Assembly (NCBI GenBank): GCA_018292915.2
Contig: JACVVK020000146.1
Coordinates: 1,185,001-1,249,000 of the forward strand
Length of the DNA stretch: 64,000 nucleotides
DNA from: Batillaria attramentaria
Taxonomy: Eukaryota > Mollusca > Gastropoda > Batillariidae
Direction: 5' to 3'
A program made the translations under genes and the position numbers. Positions 47,259 through 59,023 of this stretch are shown here, piece by piece; the stretch's first letter is position 1, and each line of letters starts with the position of its first letter. The notes beneath the pieces were generated by a model. The model searched no databases and had not been told where the DNA came from. It was given only the letters and a program-made list of their open reading frames with translations.

Positions 47259-50200
47259 CTACACTCTGATTTTCCTGCGGATGGTACAGATCAGGACCAT
47301 AGTCATGACCAACAACAAGATCTGCAGGACTCCCAACACAATGCCAGCTACCCCGAGCGCGTAGAAATTCTCGTCCAGCTCGTCCAGAACTTTCTGGTAG
47401 CACCCCGGCTGCACAATGGACATAGAGAAGAGGCATATCACTCAAAGCACCATAAAAGCAGTATGCCGCACTAACGCAACAAACTATAGCTTTTGAGCCA
47501 ATACAAATGCTTAAAGTTTACAGTGCCCCCCCCCCCCCCCCAAAAAAAAAAAAAAAAAACACCACAAGGTTATTGCATAGACACACTTGTTTCACCTGTG
47601 AACAGAAACTACATAATGAATAATTATGAGAAGAATCAACAGAATCAAAGGACCACCCTAAAAGACAAAATGACGACAATGAAACAGTAGGAACAACAAC
47701 AACAAAAACACATACCACCCCAAAGGCTAGCTGAGGTCTCTGCCCGCAGCCCTCATAACTACAGCAGGAATCTGGTACTTGCTGGGCCCCATCAAAAGCT
47801 GCATACCAGTCGGTGGCATTGCCAACTCCACAACATTTAAACTGAAAAACAGAAAGAGTAAGAACATGCCTTACATGTGTACCATACATGTTACCCTAAT
47901 AGGCAGCAACCTGGTAGTATGTGTATCTCCTACACTGGGGAATCCGTGGTGGTCAAATTAACTGATCATTGGAGAGTCAATGCTTGGGTCGTGCAACAGA
48001 TTCCTGAGATAGAGCCAGAAATTGTTGTTGGCTTTTGCCTTTTTGTTTTGTTTGTTTGTGCCATCTATGAGATCACTTCTATGTGACGGAAAAGGGAGTC
48101 ACACCACAACAACAAACCTCTCCGCCATGTGAAATCAAGTCAATCTGCACCATGAACGTCTATATATATTCACATGAATATAGGGTATCTTCAAGTCACA
48201 GTGTTTCATCACCTATTTGCTAAGCAAGACTATATTCAGTACTAAAACAAAAAGAATCAAATCCTGATAAACATGCTCATAACAAACATGATTATGTTCC
48301 AATGGAGAGCCCAGACAGATGAGCCGGACAATAGCCAAGTGCTGTTGTATGGAGTACAGACAATAAAAAAAATGAACAATAAAATTCAACATCTGCAGTT
48401 TCCTTATTACAGCGGTAAAAATTCTAGTTACCTCTGTTTGAATCGTATCCCAGGTTGGCCACCGCTTTTCTTCCTTGAGTCCTTCTCTTAGCTGTGTGCC
48501 AAGTTCTTCATCAATCTGAACCAAAAAAACCAAACAAAAAAAAACAGGTCAGACAGTTATTGAATCTTCACTGTACTCCACAGAGGCTTCTCTCCAGTGA
48601 TATAAACAGTACTCTTTCAATTTCACAGACAAATCAGCTGCCTCCACAACACATTTAGCTTAGGCTTAGTTGGTATAGTTTGCCCAATAGGGGGTGCAAA
48701 TATATACTCAAACGCACATTCTTCAAGATTGTCCGACTCAAGGAGTTGAAACACTGCACACCACTCTCCTGCTCACTGTGTAATGTCGAACCGTAAGCCT
48801 ATGGCCGCTGCCATTCATGACTGTTCAGTTCAAATGTCGCACACGTGCACCAGTAGAGTGATCCAAAATGAAACAGTCACGATTACAAAGGATATAAAAC
48901 TAAAAGCATACAAATCTCAACCATCTTATGATAATATTCCGTTGTCAAATGCGTTGCATAATTAAAGTTGTAAAAGGAAGTCAGCTGCTACATGACTTCA
49001 CTTCACAAGACCCAAATCCAGGGTACTGGTTCATTTGCACCCACTCCCAGGTAGCAAGTATGCAGTCGCGCCTGCTAGTGGACGGCTGGAGTGCATTTGC
49101 CCCTCCTGCGCATGACTGGTATACATTTGCACCCCCTAACAGGTGAACTATACCAACGGAGCCATATTAAATTGGCAAAACCCAGAATGAACTTCAGATT
49201 TATTGATTATAATACTACCATCACTACATGTACCATGTCACATAACAAAGACACCTAAAGAATTCAAAGCAATCATACAAACTTACATCATCTCTGTAAA
49301 TGAAACCGACAATGCCGACAGCAATTTCCATGGCAAAGATGATGAAGATCACTGTGAAAAACTGGGACAGATGAAAACAATTTATTGTATGAGATCTAGC
49401 CATGCAGCAGTGCATCCATCACACACATTCAATAAGAGCAGAACAAACAGGGTAAGAATTTGTCTTCTATACATAAACAACAAAAGCAGTCTTTGTTTTT
49501 TTAATATGTGAGAAAAGACACTGCTGTTCACAACGATACAACAGAAATATACTGCAGTAACATGATCATGTAAAACCAGTACCAAATCTCATACGGAACA
49601 TGAACTCAACATGGACCTGTTTTTATTTTGTACATTAAGACCACAGATAGATTTTCCACACTGGATCAGTATTGTTGGCTGTAAAGGGAACCTGAGGATT
49701 AAGAAAACAAAAACACACAAAAAAAGCTGGCATCAAGGAGACTGAGAAAAACAATTCTCTAAAAATATTATTGTGCAGAATCCAACATGACAGCAATCTT
49801 CATATTGATAAATTTGCCTTACTAACCACTCTGATTTTTTTTTTTTTTTTAATTCTCTGCCAGCCAATTTTATGCTTTTATTTACTCATTATATTGTGTT
49901 TATGACTATGAGCTGACTTCATGTGCCCCATAAAAAAAAAATTCTGAGACAAATATGAGTCTAGCAAATTCCAGGCTTCATATGCTCTCACCATGATGAG
50001 CATGCACTGGCTCTCCATCCAAGCACCACAGAAGCCGATGAAAGCAACCACGAAGATGATAATGCCGGCAGCAATCATGACGGCAGTGACGTTAATGTCC
50101 TCATACTTCGGCAGCAAGTCCAGGAAGTCTCCTTTCTGAACGTACAGGTATGCTCCCACTGCTATCATAGCAATTCCTGTCAACTGAAAATAACATAAGA

Positions 50201-50974
50201 AAAGGGTGAGTGTTAGTATAAATGTTACAGGACTACAAGTACAATTATGTATAATGAACAAGAAAGTATCAGTGAATCATTTTCCTGTTCCATCTCAAAA
50301 CCAATCAAACTACATGTAACAGTCTAGAGAATCTGTTTCACATGTATCATATACAAAGTGAGTCAGCTAATTCTGATTTTTTATTTTCTGGTTTTTCTGT
50401 TAGCAAAAAGCTAGCATTCGGTGCAGTTCTGCTGACTGTGAGCGGGGCTGGAACTCCAGTCTCTCACACAAGTCACAGTACTGACTAGGGTACTGTAAAA
50501 GCTGATTGAAGTTATAAATTACTCTACAGATAATCCATATCAACTGATATCACCATCAATATTTTAACAGACTAACATTATCTATTATTTTACGTATAAT
50601 AATTATTATTACATATTATTTTATAACTTTAAACACTTTGTTCAATTGATTCTGAAGTCAAGATTACCTATGTAGCCACTGGCATTTAACACTTCTTAAA
50701 ATTCAAATACCCACAAGAGAAGATACCCTCCTCTAATGGCAGTTTATTAGCTATTAGCTAATGACAGTACCATCGTAGTAATTACAGCAGCTCAGAGCTG
50801 GCTTCTCTACAATACATGTGAAAAAAACCATGGGCAACAGTCATCAAGGAACTTTAAAAAAAAAAAGTATATGTATATATATTTATAAACAATACTTACT
50901 ATGCCAAAGAAATTGAAGAGTATGAAAAGGCCACGTATGATTTTATACAACATACTGGAAGTGCCGTCACCCAT
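47259..50974 (-). CDS. Tetraspanin B (6 coding exons)
   Basis: Canonical tetraspanin of 233 aa. Minus-strand coding exons: 50974-50900, 50183-49992, 49361-49287, 48515-48432, 47841-47716, 47408-47259. All introns are phase 0 with GT/AG borders. TM1 spans about residues 13-40, TM2 59-80, TM3 86-110 and TM4 199-226. The large loop has CCG at 145-147, SCC at 167-169, C174 and C187, the six-cysteine pattern, and an N-glycosylation sequon N150-A-T; another (N56-V-T) lies in the small loop. The tail is short and basic (RRKIRV at the end). Residues next to the membrane include a Cys (C227), a possible palmitoylation site. Intron positions match tetraspanin A exactly, supporting a tandem duplication. 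The ATG exon has a probable acceptor at 51005-51006, so its 5' UTR continues in an upstream exon near 51.5 kb. Confidence 0.94.
47925..48110 (+). mobile_element. Old, diverged tRNA-derived SINE in intron 4 of tetraspanin B
   Basis: The order GTGGTCAAATTAACTG, GAGTCAATGCTTGGGTCGTG, CCAGAAATTGTTGTTGGC, GAGATCACTTCTATGTGACGG matches the SINE along its length with many substitutions. Antisense to the host gene. Probably the oldest copy in the window. Confidence 0.6.
48670..49156. mobile_element. Inverted-repeat element in intron 3 of tetraspanin B
   Basis: Inverted ends of about 38 bp: TTGGTATAGTTTGCCC then AGGGGGTGCAAATATATAC at left, and GTATACATTTGCACCCCCT then CTATACCAA at right. The 410-bp interior has no ORF. 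The structure is seen; transposon origin is inferred, without a visible target duplication. Confidence 0.55.
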
Positions 50975-51488
50975 TTTGACAGCTTATTGCACGTTCAACC
51001 AAACCTGAAAGAAGACAAAATATGATCATAGTTGTAAGTTTAACAGCAAAAAGAGCAAACATTGCATATTGTATTTATCTGTGTAACTATAGATTCCCCC
51101 TCCCCCCCCCCCCCCTACACCCACTACAACCACCACCACCACCACATACACACACAACACTTACACACCCAAAATCTACAGGAAAAAAGAAAGAAAGAAA
51201 GAAGATATGAAGGTTTGCAAAGCTCAGGTGTTCCGGTGGATTTTCTTTTAAATATGCGGGTACCTCTTAGCTCTAGTATGTTATAACCAACAGTTCTTTA
51301 GATGTTGTGGGTGTTGTCTGTGCCCGATTTTTACTTGAGAAAAAAAAAAAAATCCAGAACCACAGCAATTATGTGTGAGCAAATGGCACGGCAGAAAACA
51401 ACCATTTAGTTCACATCATCCAAACACAAGGAAACAAACGCAGGTCTGTTAGGGCCTGTATGGAATCATCTTTCAGAATCAAGCTTAC

Positions 51489-51720
51489 CCTGAAATTTTG
51501 AACACACAGGTGTGTCGCAAACCACGCAGACAGATTCTGGCTTCTGCTGGGTAAAAGCAGGCACCGGAACTCTCGTTGATCTTCCAGACGAAATGACGTT
51601 GGGCTGGGACACACCGCCTGAACGAAGGTGTAAACGCGGTCGCATGGGAGTTAAAAATAACTTCAGGTGAATGGAAACCGAAACCTGCCCGACCAGTTTT
51701 GTCAGCCATGTTGTCTATTT
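51489..51720 (-). other. Probable 5'-UTR exon of tetraspanin B
   Basis: On the minus strand a good donor (GTAAGC, 51488-51483) follows a stretch ending at 51489, and the tetraspanin B ATG exon begins with an AG acceptor (ttctttcag) just before 51004. Joining them gives a 484-bp intron in the 5' UTR. The upstream limit is not visible; 51720 is a guess. An ATG at 51709 opens a frame that runs through this exon and, after splicing, would stop at 50995, 20 nt before the main ATG. It is therefore an upstream ORF of about 76 codons, not an N-terminal extension. Confidence 0.55.
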
Positions 51721-52014
51721 TCGTGGTGTCGTCTGCTACGAAAAGTTAAAAAACAGAAATTTACAAACTGAAAACTTTGTTCCTATTGAATATTGCAAAG
51801 TGTGTTATCTTTTTTAGAAATGAAACGTGCATATACAACGTAGAAGTCGTAAATTAAAATCATGTGCTTTTCATTTTACTTTTTCACGAAATTGTACTTT
51901 TCGGTTAGCTCGATTTCCAAGGGAGGACACTCACGTTGACAGTGTGTTGTCTGCTAGGCCTGCGAATCAACCCTGCTTACTTGGATATTATTTTTTACTG
52001 TTATATTATCGACT
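51710..52014. promoter_or_regulatory. Shared upstream region of tetraspanin B and TBC1D7
   Basis: About 300 bp separate the probable first exon of tetraspanin B (minus) from the TBC1D7 start codon (plus), so both transcripts must start within or next to this stretch. I see no TATA box in a convincing place and no long repeat. The region is AT-rich and non-repetitive compared with its surroundings. The head-to-head arrangement is what is seen; bidirectional promoter activity is inferred. Confidence 0.5.
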
Positions 52015-55000
52015 ATGGCGACAGAGGAGAGAAATTTCCGCAGTTACTACTACGAAAAATTCGGTTTCAGAGTCGTCGAGGAGAAGAAATCTATTGAGAT
52101 ACTTTTGAAGGAGCAACCCATCAGTGTTGAGAAACTCAGACAATTTTGTCTCCGATTTCCTCTGCCAGCAGTATACAGGACTCACGTTTGGAAAATATTG
52201 TTAGGTATGGTGAGATCTTTGAACAGATGCGTGCATTTCCTTACCTTTAACATTGATATGATTCCTATGTGCATTCTGATTCTGGTATTCTTCTGTTTTA
52301 CTGAGTGGCTTAAAAAAAACTTGAAAAAAATGATGATGATAATGATGATACAAACTTGGCACTATTGCACGCAAACCAATCACTGAATGAGCGATCACGA
52401 CGCTAAGGGAGGGGTTTTGAAGAAAAAACTAATCGGGGAAAAAGCCCAAGCAAGAGTGATGTGCAGAGGATGTGTCCTTATTTAACTGCGTGCCTCCATC
52501 ACTGATTCAATAGTCCCAGTCCAACAGTTTCGAGGCAGCATGCACACCAAACCTTCATGGGTGGCACTCATCAGTCTGGGTGCCTGAAATCCGTTTTTTT
52601 TTATATTTAAACCTACCCTGACTGAAATTCCGTTTGTTGATCAAATTCAAAAGAATGGTCAGATAGTAGTATTAGTAGCAACTCTGAGAAAAGTGCCACA
52701 TTCATATTTTACATTTGCTTGGAGAGGCCATCAAATTCTTTTATAACTGCTGAAATTTGTGTTTTGCTGAGTGCTTCACCCTTATGAAACCCAATACCAA
52801 TGCACCTCGACCTGAGTTTCAAGTCTTTTTTAAAATGTAAGAGTCGCCCTTGAACCTCTTTTTGAAGGTGTTGCCAGTGGAAAAAAAAGAGGATTTTTAT
52901 TATTATTGTTATCATTATTATTGTTGTTGTTGCTGGGACAGGCCAAGTTGTTCCCCTTTCCATTTTCCTGCTCTCTGCAACTTCTGTTTTCCTTCTCAGG
53001 AATATTGCCAGCCAGTCAAAGTTCCCACACCTTTGTTCAACAACAGAGAGAGCAACAGTGGACAGACCTGAAACAGGGACTTGCCCTCCTGTCTGGCAAG
53101 AGAGACTTAGCAATGGATTCCCCGGAAGTGACACTGCTGAAGCTGTTTCTGTTGGAACAAGCTCAGCTACCATTTCTAGATAGTGACTTGGTGAGACATC
53201 GTGGATTTCAGAGACATAAGCAAAGAGAAGCATTAAAGAAACCTGGAATCAAAGGAACGTGGAAAGCATTTTTGTTGGTTGATGAAACATGCAGTTAGTT
53301 TCATTATAGGCCTTTTTGTCACGTCCCCGCTTCCCTCTCACCCAACCCCCCACCAATGCAGCAGTCAGCCCACTTATCCAGCCTGTCTTTCTGAGAAATT
53401 TGCTTTTTTGTATGTTTACAGAACATATTCATGTTGACGGTCCATGTAATTATACCTGTTCATAATTCAGTATTTAAATACAGCAGTGATGTATTCTGAT
53501 TTCGCAGTATAATTATGTCTTTTGATATAAGTATATATGCATATTATTACTAAAAGTTTCAGTAGTTACAAGTCTGTGGTGCACAGCATATATGGTCTCT
53601 AGTGATGTGCAAGTTGATGTCACCAGCATTATTTCCATTGCAGCTTGTATCCGATGAAAACAAAAGTTTTGCAGCCATCGCTGGAGGCGTGTGTAAGGTG
53701 ACGGACGTGGAGCTCGATCGATACTGGATCTCATCGAGGTTCTTCCTCCATGTGGCCAAGTACAAGGACACAATTGCACACTATGTGAGAGGAAGTTGCA
53801 GACTCGACACAGAACCTTGAAAAGAATCTACCTTCTTTTTTTTTCTTTTTGTTTAAGGGGGGGGGGGGGGGGGGGGGGATGAAATTGGTCTGAAAATTGA
53901 AATGTAATCATAAAGAATGAGGGAGATGAAACCAAGTTATACATGTTAAACATACTCACAGTCACTGACAAATATGGATCAGATTTACTTGACTCTGTGC
54001 TGTGGCTGACCAGTGGTGGTTCTCTAAACGTTTGTTTTCAGCTGTTTGTGCTGTTGTAGCTGTCTGTAGGGTGTAATTTTCCCTTCCGTAGCCAGGTTTT
54101 ACATGACTGACACTACATAGATTTGATAGCAATAAATAACTGTCTCTTTTTGTTCTTGCTTACCTCAGCCTGAGTTGACGCTGCGCTGTTTGAAGAAGGA
54201 GGATGTAGAGAAGAAACTGTGGAACCACATCCAGGAACACAGGCTACTGAGTTGCCTCCCCCTCTCACTGTGGTTTTCCAGCTGTTTTGCTGATGTCCTG
54301 CCAAACATCTCTTTCCAAAGGTATGTGTCTGCTGATGACAGCTACAAAACTCAAGACCTGATTAAATAAATGAATGATACAGCATACAAGAAGAAAACAG
54401 TGGTAGAACATACTTTGTAGGTGTATGTGTGCTGCCTTTCATATGGTGTTTTAGTGGAGGCCAGCCACCAGAGGTGATGTTTGCTTGTCTGAAAAAGTTT
54501 CGCCAGTCTAGCTAAGTACTTAGGAGGAGTTTTTGACTGTGTGTTCACCTTCATGTCTAAGTTAGATCTTGATTTTCAGCACTGTTGGTAACAAGTACAT
54601 GTATGTAAGCTAGTGATCTTTTTTTTTTTTCTTTTTTTTTTAATTTTGGAGAAGTGTTTGACTTTGTACTTCAAATGTTGATTTTTAGCAGTGTGGGTAA
54701 CAGGTTATGAACTCAGCTCTAGAATATATAACTTAGTGGATTGTGGTGGTGTTTTGTTTTGTGTGTTTGTGTGTGATGGTGGTGGTGGTGTTTTTTGTGT
54801 GATAGTAACTATTTCATGCTACATGATGTGATAGCAAAAATCATTCAGTCGTAACAAGACTGATAAAAGTTAATGATTGAGATACACAATGAATGTTTTA
54901 CCTTACTGTGTGCTGCAGGATTTGGGACAAGATCATCGGTGGGTCCTGCTACGTCCTTGTTTATGTTGCGGTGGCCATCTTGATCTTCTTCCGAAGGCCG

Positions 55001-55867
55001 CTGCTGAGCATGAAATCTGTGGAGGACATGATCACCTATCTCCAGCACGTAAGTATTTCTGTTTCAGTCAAGTGAAAAATGTACGTGTAGCATGGGGACC
55101 GTGTAACCCTCATCCTTTGTGTCCCAACTGGTGTTCCTCTTCCTCTGTCCCTTCTGCAACTGTAGGCCTTAAAATATACTTGTTCACTGACTCTCCCCCT
55201 ACCCCTGCCAGCTATTTGATAAGAGCTGCAAGAGGCAATGCGTGTACCATGCCACTGTGAACACCAGGCAAAATGGTTGAGATGGGTTCTGGCAGCATAA
55301 TGATACTCGCTCAGAAAATTCCTCTATTTACAGAGAAACAGCTTTGTGGGAGGGGCAGATTTCGCTGCACGCAGCAGCAAGTTTCAGTGACAAAAAAACA
55401 AGACCGTGAACTTTCTCCAGAAAAAAACATACTTTTACACACACAATGACGCAACAAAATTTGTGTCATAGACACCCATACATGCACACTGTGCTGCTGT
55501 GTTCTTTTTGGCGGGAGTTGTGCAGTGTGTGTGTCTGTGTGTGTTTGGATGTAATTGTGGCTATGTCCTAAACCACCTCATTATTATTTGTATCAGTTCA
55601 GAAAGTGTCCCACCCACTAATGTGGGATTTCTCCTTTAAAAAAAAGGGGGTGAAAAGTGAGATTTACCACTATGCAATCAAGCTGACACCGTAGCAGTGA
55701 TTGTTAAGTCTGCATGAATTTTTTTTCTTTTTTCTTTGCCATTGCAGATCCCTGATGACTGTGGAGACCGTATTGTCAATGAGGCTCTGGACCTGTGGAC
55801 TAAAAACGGCAGCTGTATTCTCATGTCCAAGTCCGACTCGCCTGTTGTGGAAAAGTCAAAAACTTGA
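52015..55867 (+). CDS. TBC1D7: TBC1 domain family member 7 (TSC complex subunit)
   Basis: Orthologue of TBC1D7, which binds TSC1 and stabilises the TSC1-TSC2 complex that turns off Rheb and mTORC1 in the cytoplasm and on lysosomes. Exons: 52015-52204, 53000-53190, 53644-53784, 54169-54320, 54919-55048, 55748-55867; phases after exons 1-5 are 1, 0, 0, 2, 0, all GT/AG. Product 307 aa, slightly longer than the roughly 293 aa of vertebrate forms. The N-terminal NFRS-YYEK-GFR-VEEKKS-EILLK block and the FPLP..YR-HVWK-LLG motif (residues about 49-64) are strongly family-like. The C-terminal half has the W-DK-I-GSC block at about 226-234 and ends with an IP-D helix and DLW. I see neither the IxxDxxR arginine-finger motif nor the YxQ glutamine finger of active TBC RabGAPs, in keeping with an adaptor role. 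The ATG at 52015 matches the family start. Confidence 0.94.
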
Positions 55868-56720
55868 GTGAAGATGGTGCCAGATGGTGACAGGTCTGTT
55901 TTTCTTGTCAGCTGAGCTGCGAGTGCCCAAAACTGAAGTGTCGTGTTGGTGTCCCTGGTGTAGGATTCACACCAAAAGTTCAGCTTTGATTTGTTCATGC
56001 AGCATGAAGGTTCATGCAGCAAGTTCCAGAAAGTTGTTCAGTTACGTTGTGGCTGAGTGAATCGTGACTCCACAAAATATTTTTGACTTTTTCTGTATAT
56101 CCAGTGCCCGACTTTACCACCAAATCTGGGTTCTCCTATGGGGTGTTATTTTTTTTCCTTTCTGAAACTACATGTGTGCATGTGTGTGCTCTTGAAAAGA
56201 AGAAGCAGGGGCGCCGGAAGATGTTGGTGGGAGGGGGGGCAGAATCTCAGTCAGAGGGGGGAAAGGCCAGAGCCAGTGAAAGGAAGGACGTTGCCCGGAG
56301 AAAGTGAAAAGCGAGGGGGGGGGGGGGGGGTGGCGTCGTTCAGATGCTGCGCAGACAAAAACCTTTACGAACCAGGGAGCCACTGAAAGGAAGGACGTTG
56401 CTGAAAAAAAGTGAAAAGCGGGGGGGGGGGGGGGGGGGGGGGGGGAAGATTATCAGACGACTTTCTGCCAAGTCATTTTGATATTTCATGCACTGAGTTC
56501 TCTGTTGGGTGGGATGAGGGAGAGAGCAGGAAGAGGGGTAGGGGAAGGGAGGGGGGGCAAGACCATGGCTTTGCCCCCCCCCCTCTTGCCATAGTCACCT
56601 GATTTTCCGGGGGGGGGGGGGGGGGCAAAAAAGATACTCCCCCCCCCCCCCGGTTCCGGCGCCCCTGAGAAGAGATTTTATGCCATGTCTGACTCGATAC
56701 TTTCTGTGATTTTCATTAAA
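55868..56720 (+). other. Probable 3' UTR of TBC1D7
   Basis: No reading frame of note follows the TGA at 55865-55867. The stretch contains two related segments with G runs (about 56260-56345 and 56385-56445; AAGGAAGGACGTTGC occurs in both) and more G/C homopolymers to 56652. An ATTAAA at 56715-56720 is a possible poly(A) signal. The true 3' end could be earlier. Confidence 0.35.
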
Positions 56721-56766
56721 ACAAATTCACCTAAATACAGTATGTTGACCCCTTTTGTTTGTGTGG

Positions 56767-56803
<37 letters not shown>

Positions 56804-57032
56804 CTGACTGTTACCGCTAGAAATACAGTGCATGGCTTCTGCTTTGTGATATATGTGGAGGAAAAGAAGAAAGTGAAGCAAATGTTGGACGACAGAAAGT
56901 CCTCTTGACCTCGACTAGCGACTTGCCTTGACCCTCTGGTTCATGAAGCAAATTCTTTCTTGAAATCGGTCGAACGGTTTCAGAGAAAAACAAACCGAGT
57001 CACGAAAACAGGGTCCGGCAGATGGTGTCCAC

Positions 57033-57172
57033 AGAGTTTTGGACTTTGGATGCTCGGGTCGTGAGTTCGAATCGGGGCTGGAGCCAGATATTTGTGCTTG
57101 TTCTTTTTCTTGTTGCCCCGTCTTTGATATCACCCATACGTGGTGGAAAAGGGCGTTAACCCACGACCCACT
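57033..57172 (+). mobile_element. 5'-truncated tRNA-derived SINE
   Basis: Starts within the head (TTTGGATGCTCGGGTCGTG), has the B box AGTTCGAATC, then GCCCCGTCTTTGATATCACC. The tail is degraded. Confidence 0.8.
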
Positions 57173-58469
57173 TACGCTCTTTCATTCCGAACAAAATGAA
57201 AGGTCCAGCTCAGTCCTCCCCTCAATGTCTAAATCGTCCGATAATTATATCTAGGCTGGCAGACCATTCTGAGCTCTTTTGGTGGTGCCTGCACAGGAGA
57301 GGGGGACTGAAAGGAGGGAGGGGGGGGGGGTCGGGGGAAGTATACCATTTGAAAAAGTTTTTTGTGGTTACACCCCCCCCCCCCCCCAAAAAAAAAAAAA
57401 AAAAATCGGAAACTGAGGTACATTGTTAGGCTGACGGGGTTGGGTGGTTGGGGGAGGGGAAAGAACCAACATAGTAATCTTGGAATTAGACTGATGGGGG
57501 CATTTAAACTGAACAAGGCCTATTTCAGAACGGAACTGAACGCGATACTGCAATTCTTAGAAGACGTGACAGACACGCCACTTTTCTCTGGTCTGCTGGT
57601 GACCATATGGCTGTTTTTATGCTTCACTAACAATTTTAACGTCGACTGATACACACTTAATCGACTGATAACAAGACACTCGGCCGGCGAAACCGGCAAC
57701 GAAAATCCCGAATTTCATAAACCCACATCTGCTCTTGATGAGAAGCGGCAGTAATTTTGACAGCTTATCAGCAGATTTGATTGTTCTCATGTGTGCCGTC
57801 AGTACCGGCGTCCGGCTTTCGCCTTAGTCCTTCTGTCAAATGCCAATGGTTCCTGATAATACGGACAGGAGGATATGGCGGACTCGTGCGCCTGTGCTGG
57901 CGTGCACATGCGAGAGACTGAAATCAGCCGAAGAAGTGCGTGCACGTGCAGCTGTGACAGCCGGGCCGGTCAGTCAGTGAAACGGCGCACCGGCAGTTAA
58001 AAACTCAGCCCGAAAACTCCCAAGCGGCCTGAGGTGGCCTGCATGTGGCGTACCAGAGACTGAGCACGTGATTTTTTCGCCCGGCGGCCGGGACTGAGCC
58101 CTGAACTGCGGGTACAAAGAAACACATCAAAATATGCTAATAGTGCATTTAAGATGTGCCATTCCGAGTCAGTCTCCGGCTTACTAGTTATTCACTGACT
58201 AACGACCTTTCACGGTTTCTTTTTCTTTGTACCCAGAATCGTTGACGGAATAAAATAATTTTCACGACTGAATGGCGTGCACTCGATTATGCATGTATTT
58301 CATATGAATGTATGCGCTGATGTGCGGATTTAAAACCTCTACTGATGGTTGTAATGCCGCTGAGATGAAAAACTGCCGCTTTTGAAGCTGTAAGGCTGTT
58401 TGCCAGATAGAAGGATGTTTCGTTGGGCCATTGTGGCCGTTTCCGTGATTTTGTTGCTTCTAATATTAA

Positions 58470-58681
58470 CCCTTTCACTGCCAGATGCGCTTCGGTTCAC
58501 TCACGGATAACATCTCTTCACGTCACTTTGCTGTAAACACTGAGGAATCAAAACCTGTACTGCATCCAGAGAGTGTTTTCCCTCAACTACTGGAAAGTCT
58601 ACATTTAACGTTTTGAACTAATTTTGACAGTGGGGCTACTGGTGCGATTTACGAAATCCTGCGACAGCGGCAGTGAAAGGG
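58470..58681. mobile_element. piggyBac-type MITE, TTAA-flanked
   Basis: 212 bp bounded by perfect 13-bp inverted repeats CCCTTTCACTGCC (58470-58482) and GGCAGTGAAAGGG (58669-58681), with TTAA on both sides (58466-58469, 58682-58685). TTAA targets and CCCTTT-starting ends are diagnostic of the piggyBac superfamily. No coding capacity. The related sequence near 4000 reads CTAA at the same point with no insert. Confidence 0.88.
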
Positions 58682-58818
58682 TTAAGGAAATATGACTTTC
58701 TTTGCGTATATACGGTCCATATAGTTTTGAACAGACTAGGACTCGACAAAGCTGCTCAACATAGCAACCAGTCTGCACTGAGGGCCGTCTAGCTGGTCCT
58801 CAGTCCGCAACCAATAAT

Positions 58819-59023
58819 TAGTGAGACTTAGTAGGATTTCGTACGGAGGACTTCGTTGAGCAGCGTAACCCATTTACATGTAAATTAGGCTTACACGACA
58901 GAGGCCGCGAGCTGCTAACGCGCTGCGATTAGCTAATGGTACCCGTAACGTGCCTAATTTACATGCAAGTGGGTTACGCTGCTCAACGAAGTTCTCCGTA
59001 CGAAGCCCTACTAAGTCTCACTA
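58819..59023. mobile_element. Palindromic TA-flanked MITE, copy 2
   Basis: 205 bp including TA at both ends. Arms of about 70 bp are inverted copies: TGAGACTTAGTAGG, then CGTACGGAGGACTTCGTTGA and GCAGCGTAACCCA, mirrored on the right side. A centre of about 60 bp does not pair. Non-coding. Target TA duplication fits a Tc1/mariner-like or related transposase; the superfamily is not certain. Confidence 0.85.
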
